Shown here: positions 8,213 through 16,932 of the stretch, piece by piece
Layout of the letters: every line of letters begins with the position of its first letter
How positions within the stretch are numbered: position 1 is the stretch's first letter
NCBI GenBank assembly: GCA_964383365.1
Contig: CAYLHF010000040.1
Span: 1-25,475 of the forward strand
Reading direction: 5' to 3'
DNA: 25,475 nt
DNA from: CAYLHF01 sp964383365
GTDB taxonomy: Bacteria; Bacteroidota; Rhodothermia; Rhodothermales; UBA10348
The notes under the pieces: model-generated
The model's database searches: none
The model's input: the letters and a program-made list of their open reading frames with translations, nothing else
Told to the model about the DNA's origin: nothing
Made by a program: the position numbers and the translations under genes

Positions 8213-9661
8213 TTACTCCTGAATCCACTTTTCATCCTGCATCTGAGAGGCGGCGTCCTGCAGCTGCTTCCAGGCGGCAAGAACGTGTCGTTCTTCCGTG
8301 CCCGTCTGCCCGATACTCATTCGAATGACAAACCGCCCTTTCAAAACGGTATGACTCGCAAACATTTTCCCGGTTTGATTCACTCTCTTGAGTAGTTCCT
8401 CCGTGAACCTATCTCCGTTTTTGTGGGCAAGACACACGAGATTGAGCGGGTGGGGCGCTACGACATCGAAATCCTCGTGATCGCTCACCCACGAAGCAAA
8501 TTTCTGAGCCAGCGACACATGTTCCCGTATGTGGTGTCGCAATCCTTCGGCTCCATAATGCCGTAGAACCATCCAGAGTTTGAGTGACCGAAATTTCCTC
8601 CCCAGCGGAATCTGCCAGTCTCGGTAATCGATGACCGCATCCGATTCCGAAGCAGCGTTTCGAAGATACTCGGGCAGGATAGAGAGCGAACTGACGAGAG
8701 ATTCTCGATCCGCCACCCAGAAGCAGTCACAGTCGAAATTGGTAAAGAGCCATTTGTGCGGATTGAAACAGTAGCTGTCGGCAGTTTCGAGCCCGCGTAA
8801 GATGAATCGGAATTCCGGGCAGACGGTGGCGGCTCCCGACATGGCTGCATCCACATGAAACCAGAGACCGAACTCCTCACATACTGCTCCGATTTCCTGA
8901 AGCGGGTCAAGCCCGTTGGATGACGTAGTTCCGACCGTCGCACTCACAAAAAACGGCTTCAACCCCTCAGAAAGATCCATTTCGATCATGCGACGCAATA
9001 CCTCAGGGCGCATCGCGAAGGTCTCGTCGGTGGAAACCTGGCGGAGATACCGAGACCCGATGCCGGCAATCTTGACGGCCTTCTCTATGGAAGAATGAGC
9101 CTGATCAGACGAATAAGCGATGAGTCCGGACGTCGCGCCGCTTGCGTTGGACCTCCCCGCCGTAGCGCGTTCCCTCGCCGCAATGAGGGCGCACAGTGTT
9201 GCGCTCGATGCCGTATCCTGAATAACGCCCCCTCCGGAAGACGAAGAAAGAAACGCCTCCGGGAGCCCCATCAGTTCAACCAGCCAATCCATGACATGGG
9301 TCTCCAGTTCGGTACATGCCGGGCTGGTTTGCCACAGCATTCCCTGTACGTTGAGACCGGCCGACAGGAGTTCACCAAGAACGGCGGGGCCCGATGCGTT
9401 GCAGGGGAAGTAGGCGAAAAAATCGGGGGACTGCCAGTGAGTGACTCCCGGCAAAATAATGTCATCCATATCGTCGAGAATGGAACGGAGCGACTCTCCT
9501 CTTTCTGGAGCCCGACCGGGCAATCTGCTCCTGATCTCTCCGGGACGAGATCGGGAAAGAACCGGATACGATTCTATCCACGTGTAATAGTCTGCAATCC
9601 AGTCTACGACCGCTTTACCCTGTTCGCGAAATTCCTCGGGGGTCATATGGTATCCGGACAT
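8213..9661 (-). CDS. Aromatic-L-amino-acid decarboxylase (group II PLP decarboxylase)
   Basis: This PLP enzyme makes aromatic amines such as tryptamine, tyramine or phenethylamine from the amino acids. The start at 9661 gives 482 residues beginning just before MTPEEFREQGK, the usual N-terminus; 9646 is an alternative, and a TTG at 9712 directly after the upstream stop is less likely. In this numbering the PLP lysine of NPHKW is Lys303, the pyridine-nitrogen aspartate of HVDAA is Asp271 and the catalytic-loop tyrosine in LPEYL is Tyr332. These are the same numbers as in human DOPA decarboxylase. The ring-stacking histidine in SSDQAHSS (His189) is also kept. In the animal and plant family a Tyr-to-Phe change at the loop position, or His-to-Asn at the stacking position, turns the enzyme into an aldehyde synthase. 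Neither change is present, so plain decarboxylation is expected. It follows the FAD/Fe-S dehydrogenase after 51 nt. Confidence 0.93.
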   Translation of the reverse strand: MSGYHMTPEEFREQGKAVVDWIADYYTWIESYPVLSRSRPGEIRSRLPGRAPERGESLRSILDDMDDIILPGVTHWQSPDFFAYFPCNASGPAVLGELLSAGLNVQGMLWQTSPACTELETHVMDWLVELMGLPEAFLSSSSGGGVIQDTASSATLCALIAARERATAGRSNASGATSGLIAYSSDQAHSSIEKAVKIAGIGSRYLRQVSTDETFAMRPEVLRRMIEMDLSEGLKPFFVSATVGTTSSNGLDPLQEIGAVCEEFGLWFHVDAAMSGAATVCPEFRFILRGLETADSYCFNPHKWLFTNFDCDCFWVADRESLVSSLSILPEYLRNAASESDAVIDYRDWQIPLGRKFRSLKLWMVLRHYGAEGLRHHIREHVSLAQKFASWVSDHEDFDVVAPHPLNLVCLAHKNGDRFTEELLKRVNQTGKMFASHTVLKGRFVIRMSIGQTGTEERHVLAAWKQLQDAASQMQDEKWIQE

Positions 9662-9712
9662 CGTGATCAGGTTAAGATTCGTAGGGATTCGTTTTGTCTC
9701 AGGGTTCGGCAA

Positions 9713-12664
9713 TCAGTTTGTCAACGCCTGACAGAGCACTTCAGCAGGATGGTAGACCTGTCGATTGGTCCCATGTTCTATCTGCTGCCTACAACTTACT
9801 CCCGATGCCACGATAATCGTATCCTCCGGGGCCGATCGTACGGCGGGGAGGAGAACGTCTTCTCCGATAGCCATCGAAATGTCGTAATGCTCCTTCTCAA
9901 ACCCGAACGAACCGGCCATTCCACAACATCCCGACGGAATTTCGCTGACCCGATAATTGCTCGGGAGCGAGAGGACCCGCGCAAGAGCACCGGTCCCACC
10001 AAGGGCTTTCTGGTGACAGTGACCGTGAAACAGGATGTCGGCAGGATCTTCTGTAAGACGAGGCAAACAGTCGTCTCCGGTAAATCGTTCTGAAACAAAT
10101 TCTTCAAACATCAGCGTGTGACGTGCCACCTCCTCGACGCGTGAATCGCCCGGAAGAAGAGACGCATACTCGTCCTGGAATGTGAGGAGACAACTCGGCT
10201 CGAGTCCGATGATGGGTATCCCTTCATTCGCGTATGGAAACAGGCTGTGGATCGTCTCTTCAGCATTCTTCCTCGCCACATCAACGAGACCTTTCGAAAG
10301 GGCGGGTCGTCCGCAACATCGGTGACCCGGTAGAATGACATCGAATCCCATGGCTTCGAGAACCAGGGTCGCGGCGATGCTTACTTCAGGATAGTGGAAC
10401 GTGTTGAACGTATCATTGAATAGAACCACTCGGCCGCGGTGCCCCGCTGCACCGTTTTGCTGCGATGAACCACTGCGCTCGCCCCGACCTGCGTTCTTCT
10501 TGCGCCAGTCCAGAAACGTGGTCCGCGCGAACGCGGGAGGCGTTCTCTCGTGGGCGAGGCCAAGAACACTCGATACAACACGTCGACCGAGTCGATTTCC
10601 CATAATTCCATTCACCACGGGAGCAAGCGCTCCGGACCACCGCCGGGCAGCCTCAGGAGCCGATGCGAAAAATCGAGCCCGACGAGGGATGCCGTTGCGG
10701 GCATAGAACTGAGAAAGAAACTCCACTTTCAGGCGAGCCATATCGACCGACGACGGACACTCCGACGCACAAGCCTTGCATTCCAGGCAGAGATCCATCG
10801 TCTCAAACAGTCTGGCATCTCCCAGATCGCTTCCCTTAAGGCGACCCGATAACACCGCTCGCAGCGCATTGGCTCGTCCGCGAGTACTATGTTCCTCTTT
10901 GCGTGTGGCTCGAAAGCTGGGACACATAGTGCCTCCAGAGAGTTTTCTACACACCCCCGCCCCGTTACACATTTCGACGGCACCGGCAAGGCCAAAGTCC
11001 GTGGAAAAGTCAAGATTGGTCTCGATATCGTGGGTCTTGTATTCGGGGCCAAACCGTAGATGCTCGGTCATAGGCCCGGCGTCGACAATGTTTCCCGGAT
11101 TAAGTCGCCCGTATGGGTCGAACAGCCACTTCACCTCCCGGTACAAGCCGTAGAGTTCCGGTCCGAAGAACCGCTTGTTGAACGCAGAGCGAGCACGGCC
11201 ATCGCCGTGCTCGCTCGAAAGGGCACCGCCGAAGCCCTTCAACATCTCGATAGCAAACGACGTTATTTCCGGTAACAGAGCCAGCTCCCGGGCAGACTTG
11301 GTATTGACAAGGGGTCTAATGTGAATACATCCCGCGCTCGCGTGAGCGTAGTACGCCACGTCTACCCCGTGATCATTACAGAATTTTTCTACTCCGGTGA
11401 CATATTCCCCCAGATGCTCTGGAGGAACGGCAGCGTCCTCGATAAAGGCGATCGGTTTACGATCTCCTTTGACGCTCATCAAAAATCCGAGACCCATTTT
11501 CCTGACTGCCCATACGTCTGCCTGACGGTCGTCGTCGAGAATGGAGACTACGGTTCCCGAACCCACGCGTGCAGATTCCAGATGTGTACGGAGTGCTTCT
11601 ACACGAGACTGCACTTCCCTATTGGTCTGACCGGAATACTCCGTGATCAGGACACACTCAGGAGTTCCATCTACGAATCCTTCCAATTTCGACCTCCATT
11701 GCGGTGCCTGCCGACACATACGCATTCCCAGGTGATCGAGCAATTCGACGGCCGACGGATCGGTTTCCAATATCGAAGGGACGGCAGAAAGCGCAACATG
11801 CAAGCTGTCGAAATGAATGATGGCAAGCGCCGTCTTGGCAGGTACGCGTACCAGATCCAGCGTAATATCTTCGATCACCGCCAGCGTGCCCTCGGCACCG
11901 CAGATCAGTTTGGCTGGATTGAACAATCCAGTTTGAGGCACTCTGTAGGCCGCTGCATCACGAAAGAGCCGGTCCAGATTATACCCACCACAACGTCGCC
12001 AGTGACGTGGCGTGTGCTCCCGAACAATGCGTTCATGCTCCGGCGTAGATACTATCGATCGTAATCCCGTATAAATTCGGTGTTCCAGATCATTCCGTGC
12101 TCCCGAGGACTCGTAGCCCGGACCATATCGGACTCGGGAACCATCAGACAGGATCACATTCATCGCCCGAACATGATCTGCCGCCATTCCGTACAGGATT
12201 GAGTGGGCTCCCGTTGCGTTGTTTGAAACCACGCCACCCATCGCAGCCCGATCTGCGCTTGCCGGATCGGGTCCGAATTTGAGGCCGAGAGCAGCCAGAT
12301 GCCGATTAAGTGAACCCAGTACAACACCCGGTTCGACCCGGACAGACCGTTGATCCGGATCAACTTCGAGTATTCGATCCAGATGCCGGGTGAAATCGAT
12401 CACGATCGCTTCGTTCACCGTCTGTCCCGCGAGACTGCTACCCGACGCTCTGGGCAGGATGGGCACCCCGTGCCTCGACGTTATCTCGACGACAGCGTGG
12501 ACATCTTCCCGATTTCTCGGTATAAATACGGCATGAGGTTGCACCTGATAGATACTGGCATCTGTACTGTAGAGATTTCGGCGGTACGCATCTTCGTAGA
12601 CGTCCCCGGACGTACGAAGCGTAATCTCTTCCAGGCAAGCACGTAAGGCGGTGTCGAAGCTCAT
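9713..12664 (-). CDS. FAD- and Fe-S-containing D-2-hydroxyacid dehydrogenase (D-lactate / D-2-hydroxyglutarate type)
   Basis: The 983-residue protein fuses a GlcD-like flavoprotein to a GlcF-like iron-sulphur part, as in the large bacterial D-lactate dehydrogenases and E. coli YdiJ. It should oxidise a D-2-hydroxyacid and pass electrons onward, probably to the quinone pool. The FAD_binding_4 domain includes PRASGSSLAGQ (about residue 75) and the GGVVSNNATGAHS segment. A FAD-oxidase C domain follows up to about 530. Cluster cysteines appear in CNGAGVC...MCPSF (about 571) and CLECKACASECP (about 628). Two CCG-type motifs, RCCGRPAL (about 781) and SGCCGMAG (about 911), and HCHQKAL (about 882) form the C-terminal domain. 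All domains look intact. The ATG at 12664 is the natural start. It heads the minus-strand set that continues with the decarboxylase. D-lactate versus D-2-hydroxyglutarate cannot be separated by eye. Confidence 0.92.
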   Translation of the reverse strand: MSFDTALRACLEEITLRTSGDVYEDAYRRNLYSTDASIYQVQPHAVFIPRNREDVHAVVEITSRHGVPILPRASGSSLAGQTVNEAIVIDFTRHLDRILEVDPDQRSVRVEPGVVLGSLNRHLAALGLKFGPDPASADRAAMGGVVSNNATGAHSILYGMAADHVRAMNVILSDGSRVRYGPGYESSGARNDLEHRIYTGLRSIVSTPEHERIVREHTPRHWRRCGGYNLDRLFRDAAAYRVPQTGLFNPAKLICGAEGTLAVIEDITLDLVRVPAKTALAIIHFDSLHVALSAVPSILETDPSAVELLDHLGMRMCRQAPQWRSKLEGFVDGTPECVLITEYSGQTNREVQSRVEALRTHLESARVGSGTVVSILDDDRQADVWAVRKMGLGFLMSVKGDRKPIAFIEDAAVPPEHLGEYVTGVEKFCNDHGVDVAYYAHASAGCIHIRPLVNTKSARELALLPEITSFAIEMLKGFGGALSSEHGDGRARSAFNKRFFGPELYGLYREVKWLFDPYGRLNPGNIVDAGPMTEHLRFGPEYKTHDIETNLDFSTDFGLAGAVEMCNGAGVCRKLSGGTMCPSFRATRKEEHSTRGRANALRAVLSGRLKGSDLGDARLFETMDLCLECKACASECPSSVDMARLKVEFLSQFYARNGIPRRARFFASAPEAARRWSGALAPVVNGIMGNRLGRRVVSSVLGLAHERTPPAFARTTFLDWRKKNAGRGERSGSSQQNGAAGHRGRVVLFNDTFNTFHYPEVSIAATLVLEAMGFDVILPGHRCCGRPALSKGLVDVARKNAEETIHSLFPYANEGIPIIGLEPSCLLTFQDEYASLLPGDSRVEEVARHTLMFEEFVSERFTGDDCLPRLTEDPADILFHGHCHQKALGGTGALARVLSLPSNYRVSEIPSGCCGMAGSFGFEKEHYDISMAIGEDVLLPAVRSAPEDTIIVASGVSCRQQIEHGTNRQVYHPAEVLCQALTN

Positions 12665-12697
12665 CTACCGGGCTCGTATATCCATGTTCGATGGGAC

Positions 12698-12715
12698 AGA
12701 GTCTGTCGGGACTCT
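12698..12715. promoter_or_regulatory. Inverted repeat AGAGTC/GACTCT in a divergent gap
   Basis: Perfect 6-bp arms (AGAGTC and GACTCT) flank a 6-nt spacer, 34 bp before the dehydrogenase start on the other strand. The 188-bp divergent gap between dehydrogenase and MBL-fold gene must hold both promoters, so an operator is plausible. A chance repeat of this size is also possible. Confidence 0.25.
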
Positions 12716-12783
12716 CGGAGGTTATGATCCAGGAATTCCATTTTCCACCCGCAGGATCAAAAATTGAATCCGATAGAGATATT

Positions 12784-12799
12784 TACCGTTCACACGGTA
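12784..12799. promoter_or_regulatory. Operator-like inverted repeat TACCGT/ACGGTA
   Basis: TACCGTTCACACGGTA has perfect 6-bp arms with a 4-nt spacer. It ends 53 bp before the MBL-fold ATG in the divergent gap. There is no T-run on either side, so it looks more like a protein-binding site than a terminator. The evidence is symmetry and position only. Confidence 0.33.
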
Positions 12800-12852
12800 G
12801 CAGCCCCGGCGCACGCTGGCCGACTATACCCATCTATATTCCTGGCATTACC

Positions 12853-13707
12853 ATGGCCCAGATTGGAAATTTTACTCTTCATTCCATCGAAACAGGACTT
12901 TTTGGCCTCGATGGAGGTGCAATGTTCGGAATCGTACCGAAAGTACTCTGGGAAAAGCGTACGACTGCCGACAATCATAACAGAGTCCCGCTCCGCATGA
13001 GGTGCCTGTTGCTGGAAGCCGAGAACCGGCTCATTCTGATCGATAACGGTCTCGGTACGAAATACAACGAGAAGTTCGCATTTCTCTACGGGATAGATGA
13101 CAGCGAGATAAACCTGACATCTTCGCTCGCGTCCGCCGGCTTTTCTTTCGACGATATTACCGACGTGATTCTTACCCATCTGCATTTCGACCACTGTGGA
13201 GGAAGTACCGTTCGACGGAAAGGCCGTATTGAGGTCGCGTTTCCAAATGCCCGGTTCCACGTCCAGCGAGCACACTGGAATTGGGCGAACCAGGCCAATC
13301 CAAGAGAGAAAGCGTCCTTTCTGGCAGAGAACCTCGACCCTCTCCGAGATTCGGGACAACTGGCCCTTCTTGACGGAGTCACTGACCTTTTTCCCGGTGT
13401 TACGGTATTTCCTGTTGACGGGCACACGAAAGAGATGCAACTCGTGAAAATCCACGATGACAAGAACACGCTCGTATTCGTTGCCGATTTACTTCCTACG
13501 CATGCCCATCTGGCGCCTGCCTGGAACATGGCTTACGACCTCTGGCCCCTGACGACCATAGCCGAGAAGGGAGCATTTCTCAGCGAGGCCATCGAAGGCG
13601 GGTGGAAATTGTTTTTCGAGCACGATGCGTCCGTGGTTCTATCGGATGTTGAGATGACAGACCGGGGCCCTAAAATCAAGGATTCCCGACTGTTAGAAGA
13701 ACTTTGA
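12853..13707 (+). CDS. Metallo-beta-lactamase-fold hydrolase (lactonase-like)
   Basis: The family hydrolyses lactones, thioesters or similar substrates with a di-metal centre. The HxHxDH metal motif is seen as THLHFDHCGG, about residue 105-114. The later histidine is in VDGHTKEM, the bridging aspartate in FVADLLP and a C-terminal histidine in FFEHD. The long N-terminal part with GGAMFGIVPK and a separate cap-like segment before THLHFDH is typical of the AHL-lactonase-like and related MBL subgroups. Quorum-quenching activity is not shown. An upstream in-frame extension to 12691 looks like non-coding sequence; homologues I know begin as here, at MAQIGNFTL, giving 284 residues. Its last 15 nt overlap, tail to tail, the end of the tyrosine-decarboxylase-type gene on the other strand. 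Confidence 0.88.
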   Translation: MAQIGNFTLHSIETGLFGLDGGAMFGIVPKVLWEKRTTADNHNRVPLRMRCLLLEAENRLILIDNGLGTKYNEKFAFLYGIDDSEINLTSSLASAGFSFDDITDVILTHLHFDHCGGSTVRRKGRIEVAFPNARFHVQRAHWNWANQANPREKASFLAENLDPLRDSGQLALLDGVTDLFPGVTVFPVDGHTKEMQLVKIHDDKNTLVFVADLLPTHAHLAPAWNMAYDLWPLTTIAEKGAFLSEAIEGGWKLFFEHDASVVLSDVEMTDRGPKIKDSRLLEEL

Positions 13708-15591
13708 ATCGTTCTCGTCACACAGACCGGACCAGATTCTTGCGGCTTCCCGTCGGAAGGTTTCTTCGAAATCCTCCAGGTAGGTTTTCCCCTGCCCGTT
13801 GGCCTGATTTACCCAACGGTTCATGAATACAAGACGGAGCACATCGACGTGGTCCGCATCCTTCTCCAATCCTGCAAGATGGCCGTTCCGCCGGGCCCAG
13901 GGCAGATCCAGGGAAATCGTCGTATGTGAAATCAGGTAATCATACGATTGAATACTGATGACATCTTTGATACCGAATCGATTGGTAAGTGCTTTATTGA
14001 GCGAATTGATTTCAGATATCCTGGTTGCATTCTGCGGACGGGCGTAACAACAGACGATGTTGGTATGTGGCCTCATGACGGAGCAGATCCGAATCCCGTT
14101 CTCCACCCGGCTGGAAGCGTCTCTCAGATTGGCCTCAAAATCGTTTGCTATGGAGCAAACCGTCGCTAACTGCCGTCCGTATCCATCCAAATTCAGCGGG
14201 ATCAGTCGGTGACTGAACCAGGTCGAGGCCGCCGCAGCACCCGGCTTGGAGCCCTCCATGATGAACCGACCCAGTTGAGGCTGGTCATTTATGGTATCCT
14301 CTGAATCGAGACAATAGGGTGCCGACTCGGCGACCACGTCTTTCAGGAATCCATTCCGGAGGATTATTCCACCTGCTCCATAGGGTACGTATCCTGCCTT
14401 GTGCGGGTCGACCGTTATGGACTCGATATGGGCAATCGCCCGATACGCATTCCACACACGCTCTTCCGAATCAGACAGACCCGAGGCGTCGAACGCATGC
14501 TGGGTCCCGGACTTGAACATGGTGGCAAAATAGCCTCCGAACGCACCGTCGGCATGAATGGGAGAATACATTCCCTGTTCTGCCATTTCGTCGCGGACCT
14601 CTACGAGTTTGTCGACCGGGTCGACGGATCCGAACTCGGTTGAGCCCATGACCACGACCGTCTGGAGTACCGGAATCCGATCGCGCAAACAATCTTTGAG
14701 CACGTTCTCGTACGCGGCTCGATCAATGGTAAAAGATTCGTCGACGTCGACAGAGATTATATTGGATTTGCCTATCCCGAACAGAGACGCTGCCCGGGAC
14801 CAACTGTAGTGACCCGTCCGTGGCAGAATCAGGACGGAGTCTCGCCATGGGGCGCCAAACGACTCCGATACGAGTGACTGAAAAGCCGTGTTACCGAGCC
14901 ACGATGGACGATATTGTTGTAATTTCTGAAATCGTTCGTCGACCGATCCCGGCGATTCGGACAGATAGTTCATCAGGAGAGGTTCGACACGCTCAAGAGG
15001 CACATTGAGCAACGCCCAGAGTGTATCGGCATCCGCGTTCCCGTCAAAAGAGCCCTCGGCGATGCGGGCCAGAGCAATGGCAACCGGGAGATACCGTCCG
15101 GCCCGGTTATACCAGATGGATTCGTAGTTCGCTACGGTCCCTCCGGAGGCCAGATGTCCGAAACTTCGACCGGAATCAAACCCGAAAAGTTCGGCGAATT
15201 GCTCTCCCACCTCGAGTTCGTACCTGATGGTTACCGGCGAAGCCTCGCTGGATACATTATTTGGATTGTAGAATATGGTCGCCAGATAGGCGACCAGCGC
15301 CGGCAGGGTGGTCTCCGATATCATATGCGCCATGTACCTGGGAGAGAATACAGGGACATCCAGCTTCAGATCGGAAATCAGGGAAAAAAGTTCGGTAAAG
15401 AATTTTTCCCGATAAGCCAGTGCGGCATCTCCCTCGACGACGGGATAACCGATCGACGGAGGATCCTTGGGGAAATAGTTCCTCCTCCAGAAAATGTGGT
15501 CCGTCAGAACGAGCTGTAGAGCCTCCTGTAAAAACTGACGCTGCTCGCTCTTTGGACCGAGAAAAAAGAGATCGAGGTCGAGGCCTTTCAT
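13693..15591 (-). CDS. PLP-dependent decarboxylase of the bacterial tyrosine decarboxylase type
   Basis: This group II decarboxylase resembles enterococcal and lactobacillar tyrosine decarboxylases (about 620 residues). The ATG at 15591 gives 632 residues, and the start MKGLDLDLFFLG lines up with the family's MNLNALFIG beginning. Landmarks are WRRNYFPKD near the N-terminus, YNPNNVSSEASPVT, SGGTVAN, HADGAFGGY with the PLP aspartate (Asp348) and VDPHKAGYVPYGAGG with the PLP lysine (Lys398). Compared with HVDAAYGGY in the Gram-positive enzymes, Ala and Phe replace two residues beside the active site, so tyrosine may not be the real substrate. An open frame extends 100 codons upstream through the phosphodiesterase gene, but has no good start between. 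The gene is the last of the minus-strand run from 20283 and sits 139 nt after the phosphodiesterase. A 10-bp tandem repeat fills part of that gap. Confidence 0.88.
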   Translation of the reverse strand: MKGLDLDLFFLGPKSEQRQFLQEALQLVLTDHIFWRRNYFPKDPPSIGYPVVEGDAALAYREKFFTELFSLISDLKLDVPVFSPRYMAHMISETTLPALVAYLATIFYNPNNVSSEASPVTIRYELEVGEQFAELFGFDSGRSFGHLASGGTVANYESIWYNRAGRYLPVAIALARIAEGSFDGNADADTLWALLNVPLERVEPLLMNYLSESPGSVDERFQKLQQYRPSWLGNTAFQSLVSESFGAPWRDSVLILPRTGHYSWSRAASLFGIGKSNIISVDVDESFTIDRAAYENVLKDCLRDRIPVLQTVVVMGSTEFGSVDPVDKLVEVRDEMAEQGMYSPIHADGAFGGYFATMFKSGTQHAFDASGLSDSEERVWNAYRAIAHIESITVDPHKAGYVPYGAGGIILRNGFLKDVVAESAPYCLDSEDTINDQPQLGRFIMEGSKPGAAAASTWFSHRLIPLNLDGYGRQLATVCSIANDFEANLRDASSRVENGIRICSVMRPHTNIVCCYARPQNATRISEINSLNKALTNRFGIKDVISIQSYDYLISHTTISLDLPWARRNGHLAGLEKDADHVDVLRLVFMNRWVNQANGQGKTYLEDFEETFRREAARIWSGLCDENDSKFF

Positions 15592-15622
15592 GTAGCGTAG
15601 TATCTCGTTGACGAACGCATCA

Positions 15623-15661
15623 TTCCGGATGGTTCCGGATGGTTCCGGATGGTTCCGGATG
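15623..15661. repeat. 10-bp tandem repeat, about 3.9 copies
   Basis: The unit TTCCGGATGG (CCATCCGGAA on the other strand) is repeated perfectly over 39 bp. It lies 31 bp upstream of the decarboxylase ATG at 15591, in the untranslated leader or promoter region. The reading frame stays open through it, so if translation began upstream, for example at the TTG at 15675, each copy gained or lost would shift the frame. Confidence 0.95.
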
Positions 15662-15730
15662 CTGCAAGGTCGCAACGAGACGTAGAATTCCCTGTGTCGA
15701 TTCAGGTAAGATCCTCTGAAATTCGTTCCA

Positions 15731-16867
15731 TCATTTCGAAATGACGGAGACGGGGGAACCGGGTTGGTACGCATCACTCCGGATATCGAGTGCTGTCTCA
15801 TAATCCAGCCCCAGAGCGCGTGCCACGCTCGAGGCCACCTGGTTCTGGTAGAATTGAGCATGCACCTGGTCTGATGAATCGACCCGGACATGCGAACCGA
15901 TCATCGCCATCCAGATCGAGGACGATCCAATCCAGTCGATTCCATGTCCGATCCATCGATCCCGGTCACCTCTCCCGTGATCGGTCGTAATGATCATGGT
16001 CGTATTCGACCTGTATTCCGGATCATGTTGGACCCACTCCCATATTTCACGAATGAATGTATCGGTCTGATGCGCCGAGTTCAGATACGCTTCGTACTCC
16101 CCGTCGTGGGCAAAATCATCGGTTTCCCCGTAGGAGATGTAGAGTAGGCGCGGCCGACGATGTTTCAGGTACTCGGTCGCAAAATGATGCGTAAATCCAT
16201 CGAAGCGGACCGAGCTCCAGCGATGTGGAATCTCTTTCTGCAAGGTATTCACAACCGCCAATCGTTCGGCCATGGATGGATTGACTGTCGAATCCGAAAA
16301 GGATTCGTAACCGGCATTGACCATGATTCCGGCTCGTTCCTCGTTGATGATGTACGGGAAGACATCCCAGGAGCCAAAGGCAGCGACGCTCCCATCGAAA
16401 CCGGGCTGTTGATTCACCCATTCGAGAATCGTGACGTTCCGATTGGGGATTTTGTCGTTGCTATCGATCGAATCATCTGCAAACCCGGTCAGGATTTCGT
16501 TGTAACCCGGATATGAGAAGACCCGCTGATTGGTGACATCAACCATGGAACCCGTCGTTCTATCTCCCAGAAGGACGCCGTCGCGATCGATTACCCTCCA
16601 GAAAAATGGCATCAACAACTCCCTACGCTTCTCCGGGGTCTCCGCCCAATAGGTTGATTTCAGGGCGGCGGGGTCGTGTGTGAACTCCTCACTGTCGATC
16701 AGATACGGGTCGGCACCCGAAAAGAGCTCCTGCCACCGTAGACCGTCGAGGGTAATGAGAATAACTCGATCAACCGATGCGTGATCGCCTGCCACTTCGT
16801 TGGTCGGTGTCCGATTGGTACACGACGATACCAGCGCCGCAAAGAGTAGAACTACAAATTTGCTCAT
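15731..16867 (-). CDS. Lipoprotein of the alkaline phosphatase / type I phosphodiesterase superfamily
   Basis: The superfamily hydrolyses phosphate mono- or diesters or sulphates with two metal ions and a Ser/Thr nucleophile. The ATG at 16867 gives 378 residues and a short lipoprotein signal ending in LVSSC (Cys16); the frame extends 23 codons further upstream without a signal-like start. Metal-site motifs are ITLDGLRWQ (Asp41), GETDDFAHD (Asp250/251), TTDHGRGD (Asp296, His297) and WIGHG. The probable nucleophile is Ser118 in FSYPGYNEILTG, in place of threonine. The spacing and the FSYPGYNE block suggest a nucleotide-pyrophosphatase-like or uncharacterised sulfatase-like branch. The gene follows the aconitase X small subunit after 65 nt and is likely part of the same transcript, though no pathway link is obvious. 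Its stop codon sits 139 nt before the decarboxylase start. Confidence 0.87.
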   Translation of the reverse strand: MSKFVVLLFAALVSSCTNRTPTNEVAGDHASVDRVILITLDGLRWQELFSGADPYLIDSEEFTHDPAALKSTYWAETPEKRRELLMPFFWRVIDRDGVLLGDRTTGSMVDVTNQRVFSYPGYNEILTGFADDSIDSNDKIPNRNVTILEWVNQQPGFDGSVAAFGSWDVFPYIINEERAGIMVNAGYESFSDSTVNPSMAERLAVVNTLQKEIPHRWSSVRFDGFTHHFATEYLKHRRPRLLYISYGETDDFAHDGEYEAYLNSAHQTDTFIREIWEWVQHDPEYRSNTTMIITTDHGRGDRDRWIGHGIDWIGSSSIWMAMIGSHVRVDSSDQVHAQFYQNQVASSVARALGLDYETALDIRSDAYQPGSPVSVISK

Positions 16868-16932
16868 GATACCTATTCTATTTCGATTGAAACGACGTTT
16901 TTTTTCCGGGCCTCTCCGGCCGCTCCTCCACA

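Noticed and set aside
9095..10093. A 332-codon plus-strand open frame opposite the decarboxylase and dehydrogenase genes
   Set aside because: It spans the ends of two well-supported minus-strand genes, its translation is rich in Arg and Ser with no motif, and it looks like a shadow frame.
11321..12064. A 247-codon plus-strand open frame inside the FAD/Fe-S dehydrogenase
   Set aside because: It lies fully opposite conserved flavoprotein coding sequence and shows no domain or ribosome-binding site.
15592..15891. A 100-codon N-terminal extension of the tyrosine-decarboxylase-type protein
   Set aside because: It overlaps the phosphodiesterase coding end, lacks a good start and does not match the family; the ATG at 15591 fits the usual N-terminus.
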